NCBI GenBank assembly: GCA_902468695.1
Contig: CABQZS010000062.1
Span: forward strand, 1 to 6,680
DNA: 6,680 nucleotides
Direction: 5' to 3'
From: an uncultured Collinsella sp.
GTDB lineage: Bacteria; Actinomycetota; Coriobacteriia; Coriobacteriales; Coriobacteriaceae
The number at the start of each line of letters is the position of its first letter. Position 1 is the first letter of the stretch. Of the stretch, positions 6,144 through 6,680 are shown piece by piece. Made by a program: the position numbers and the translations under genes. The notes under the pieces are model-generated. The model was not told the DNA's origin. It saw only the letters and a list, made by a program, of their open reading frames with translations, and made no database searches.

Positions 6144-6170
6144 CCCCCGCGCCCCACCCTTTCAGCCCCA
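6071..6170 (+). terminator. C-rich, G-poor stretch, candidate Rho-loading (rut) region
   Basis: By hand count these 100 bases contain 49 C and 7 G. They span the last codons of the HAD gene and the first 27 bases after its stop. Long C>G bubbles are the hallmark of Rho utilisation sites, and no intrinsic terminator lies between here and the repeats. Function is inferred from composition only. Confidence 0.4.
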
Positions 6171-6244
6171 ACGCCACAAGGGCGACGACCTCGAGTAGGT
6201 CAACCTGGGAGGGACGAGGGCTTAGTTCCCCAATCTTTCCGCAG
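6170..6244. repeat. Intergenic repeat unit, copy 1 (75 bp)
   Basis: It begins with AACGCCACAAGGGCGA (6170-6185), identical to the start of copy 2, and ends with CTTAGTTCCCC...TTCCGCAG (6221-6244), nearly identical to the end of copy 2. The middle has diverged. The opening block contains a small CGCC/GGCG hairpin. No ORF is credible in it. Confidence 0.6.
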
Positions 6245-6278
6245 GGGGCAAAAAGCAACGTCTTATTTTTCCGACACT

Positions 6279-6349
6279 AACGCCACAAGGGCGATTGAGC
6301 AGGACGGTTTGGGCGGGTCCCGTACTTAGTTTCCAAAATCATTCCGCAG
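6279..6349. repeat. Intergenic repeat unit, copy 2 (71 bp)
   Basis: It shares the 16-base opening block (6279-6294) and the CTTAGTT...TTCCGCAG tail (6325-6349) with copy 1, starting 109 bp downstream of it. Its bases 6302-6338 also form the left arm of the 37-bp inverted repeat, so the hairpin arm is part of the same repeat family. Confidence 0.6.
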
Positions 6350-6452
6350 CGCGAAGGCCCCCGTTGTCAACGCTTCGAAGAAGCGAGACAACGGGGGCCT
6401 TCATGCGCGAGGACGTTTTGGAAACTAAGTACGGGACCCGCCCAAACCGTCC
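6302..6452. repeat. 151-bp nested hairpin with perfect 37-bp inverted repeat
   Basis: The 37 bases at 6302-6338 are the exact reverse complement of 6416-6452. Inside lie perfect 16-bp arms (6353-6368 and 6387-6402) and a 6-bp terminal stem CGCTTC/GAAGCG (6371-6376 and 6380-6385) with loop GAA. GCGC at 6349-6352 and 6405-6408 can add four pairs between outer and inner stems. In all, about 60 pairs are possible. It lies between convergent genes, 24 bp past the aldolase stop. No flanking target-site duplication and no transposase is seen. Confidence 0.9.
6353..6402. terminator. Probable bidirectional terminator at the core of the nested hairpin
   Basis: GAAGGCCCCCGTTGTC and its exact complement GACAACGGGGGCCTTC form a GC-rich stem between convergent genes, which suits termination on both strands. 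The T runs after each side are short (only TT), so intrinsic strength may be modest unless the outer stem or Rho helps. Confidence 0.55.
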
Positions 6453-6460
6453 GGTGGGAT

Positions 6461-6484
6461 CAGAGTACCCTTGCTGTTACTCTG
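6461..6484. repeat. 7-bp inverted repeat spanning the aldolase stop codon
   Basis: CAGAGTA (6461-6467) and TACTCTG (6478-6484) are perfect complements around ten bases. In the aldolase mRNA the stem includes the stop codon. It may be incidental. Confidence 0.35.
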
Positions 6485-6680
6485 CTTTGCCCACAGAGTT
6501 GAGGTTGGTCATGCGGATCTTAACCAGCTCGGTGATCTCACGCATGCCCTCCTTGGCCGGCTTCTTAGGATCGAAGCAGGCGGGATTCTCGGCCATGTAG
6601 GCCATGAAGCCCTTGGTGTAGGCCTGACGCAGCTCGGTGGCGTAGTTAACCTTGCAGATGCCGTTCTTCACAGCCTCGGC
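6477..6680 (-). CDS. Class II fructose-bisphosphate aldolase, C-terminal 67 residues only
   Basis: The 3' end of a minus-strand gene; the frame stays open to the right edge, so the start is outside the window. Visible residues include KNGICKVNYATELRQAYTKGF, the C-terminal substrate-phosphate-binding segment of class II (zinc-dependent) aldolases of the Fba/GatY type, where the Asn of KVN contacts dihydroxyacetone phosphate. The tail, rich in Lys and Glu with NLNSVGKAE at the end, fits Fba-like proteins of Gram-positive bacteria. The reaction is reversible cleavage of fructose-1,6-bisphosphate to two triose phosphates in glycolysis. Codon use is strongly biased, as in highly expressed genes. 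A GTG at 6671 could be mistaken for a start but lies inside the conserved domain. A GatY-like tagatose-bisphosphate aldolase cannot be excluded from this piece. Confidence 0.85.
   Translation of the reverse strand, partial: AEAVKNGICKVNYATELRQAYTKGFMAYMAENPACFDPKKPAKEGMREITELVKIRMTNLNSVGKAE

Noticed and set aside
6302..6452. Palindrome as a MITE or insertion-sequence remnant
   Set aside because: No target-site duplication flanks it (left flank GAGCA, right flank GGTGG) and no transposase fragment is present, so I call it a repeat only.
6144..6476. CRISPR-like array in the repeat-rich gap
   Set aside because: There are only two direct copies 109 bp apart, with related rather than unique sequence between them, and no cas genes.
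6295..6600. Plus-strand ORF of 101 codons across the palindrome and aldolase end
   Set aside because: It crosses a large inverted repeat and runs antisense to the aldolase gene, with no ribosome-binding site or family resemblance.

Overview
The window suggests a Gram-positive, fairly high-GC gut actinobacterium, most likely of the Coriobacteriia (Collinsella-like). This is inferred from base composition, codon choice and the gene mix; no rRNA or other phylogenetic marker is present, so it stays tentative.

Layout. Positions 1-2123 (minus) carry most of a BceB-type ABC permease whose C-terminus runs off the left edge. Its ATPase partner lies upstream at 2113-2898 (minus) and overlaps it by 11 bp, giving a BceAB-type export or antimicrobial-peptide-resistance pair. 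A 148-bp divergent intergenic region (2899-3046) holds two inverted repeats. It separates this operon from a plus-strand gene (3047-4036) whose single 329-aa product joins an N-terminal MutT/NudG-like NUDIX hydrolase, a basic linker and a C-terminal Vsr-type mismatch endonuclease. This fusion is the most notable item in the window: one half should clean up damaged or modified nucleotides, the other should repair T:G mismatches. A poorly coding, partly C-rich stretch (4037-4524) follows, with one doubtful 69-codon ORF. Next come an AraC-family regulator (4525-5463), apparently read from a leaderless promoter, and a HAD-superfamily phosphatase (5520-6143), both on the plus strand and 56 bp apart.

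The HAD gene converges on the 3' end of a class II fructose-bisphosphate aldolase gene (minus, 6477-6680, 5' end outside the window). The 333-bp gap between them is rich in structure. It has a C-rich, G-poor stretch resembling a Rho-loading site, two diverged copies of a roughly 70-75-bp repeat unit, and a 151-bp nested hairpin made of a perfect 37-bp inverted repeat, a perfect 16-bp inverted repeat and a 6-bp terminal stem.

Working together: BceA and BceB form one transporter. The AraC-like protein and the HAD phosphatase may form a small regulatory/metabolic unit. The NUDIX-Vsr protein appears to stand alone, with no Dcm-type cytosine methyltransferase in view. No tRNA, rRNA, CRISPR array or transposase was seen.
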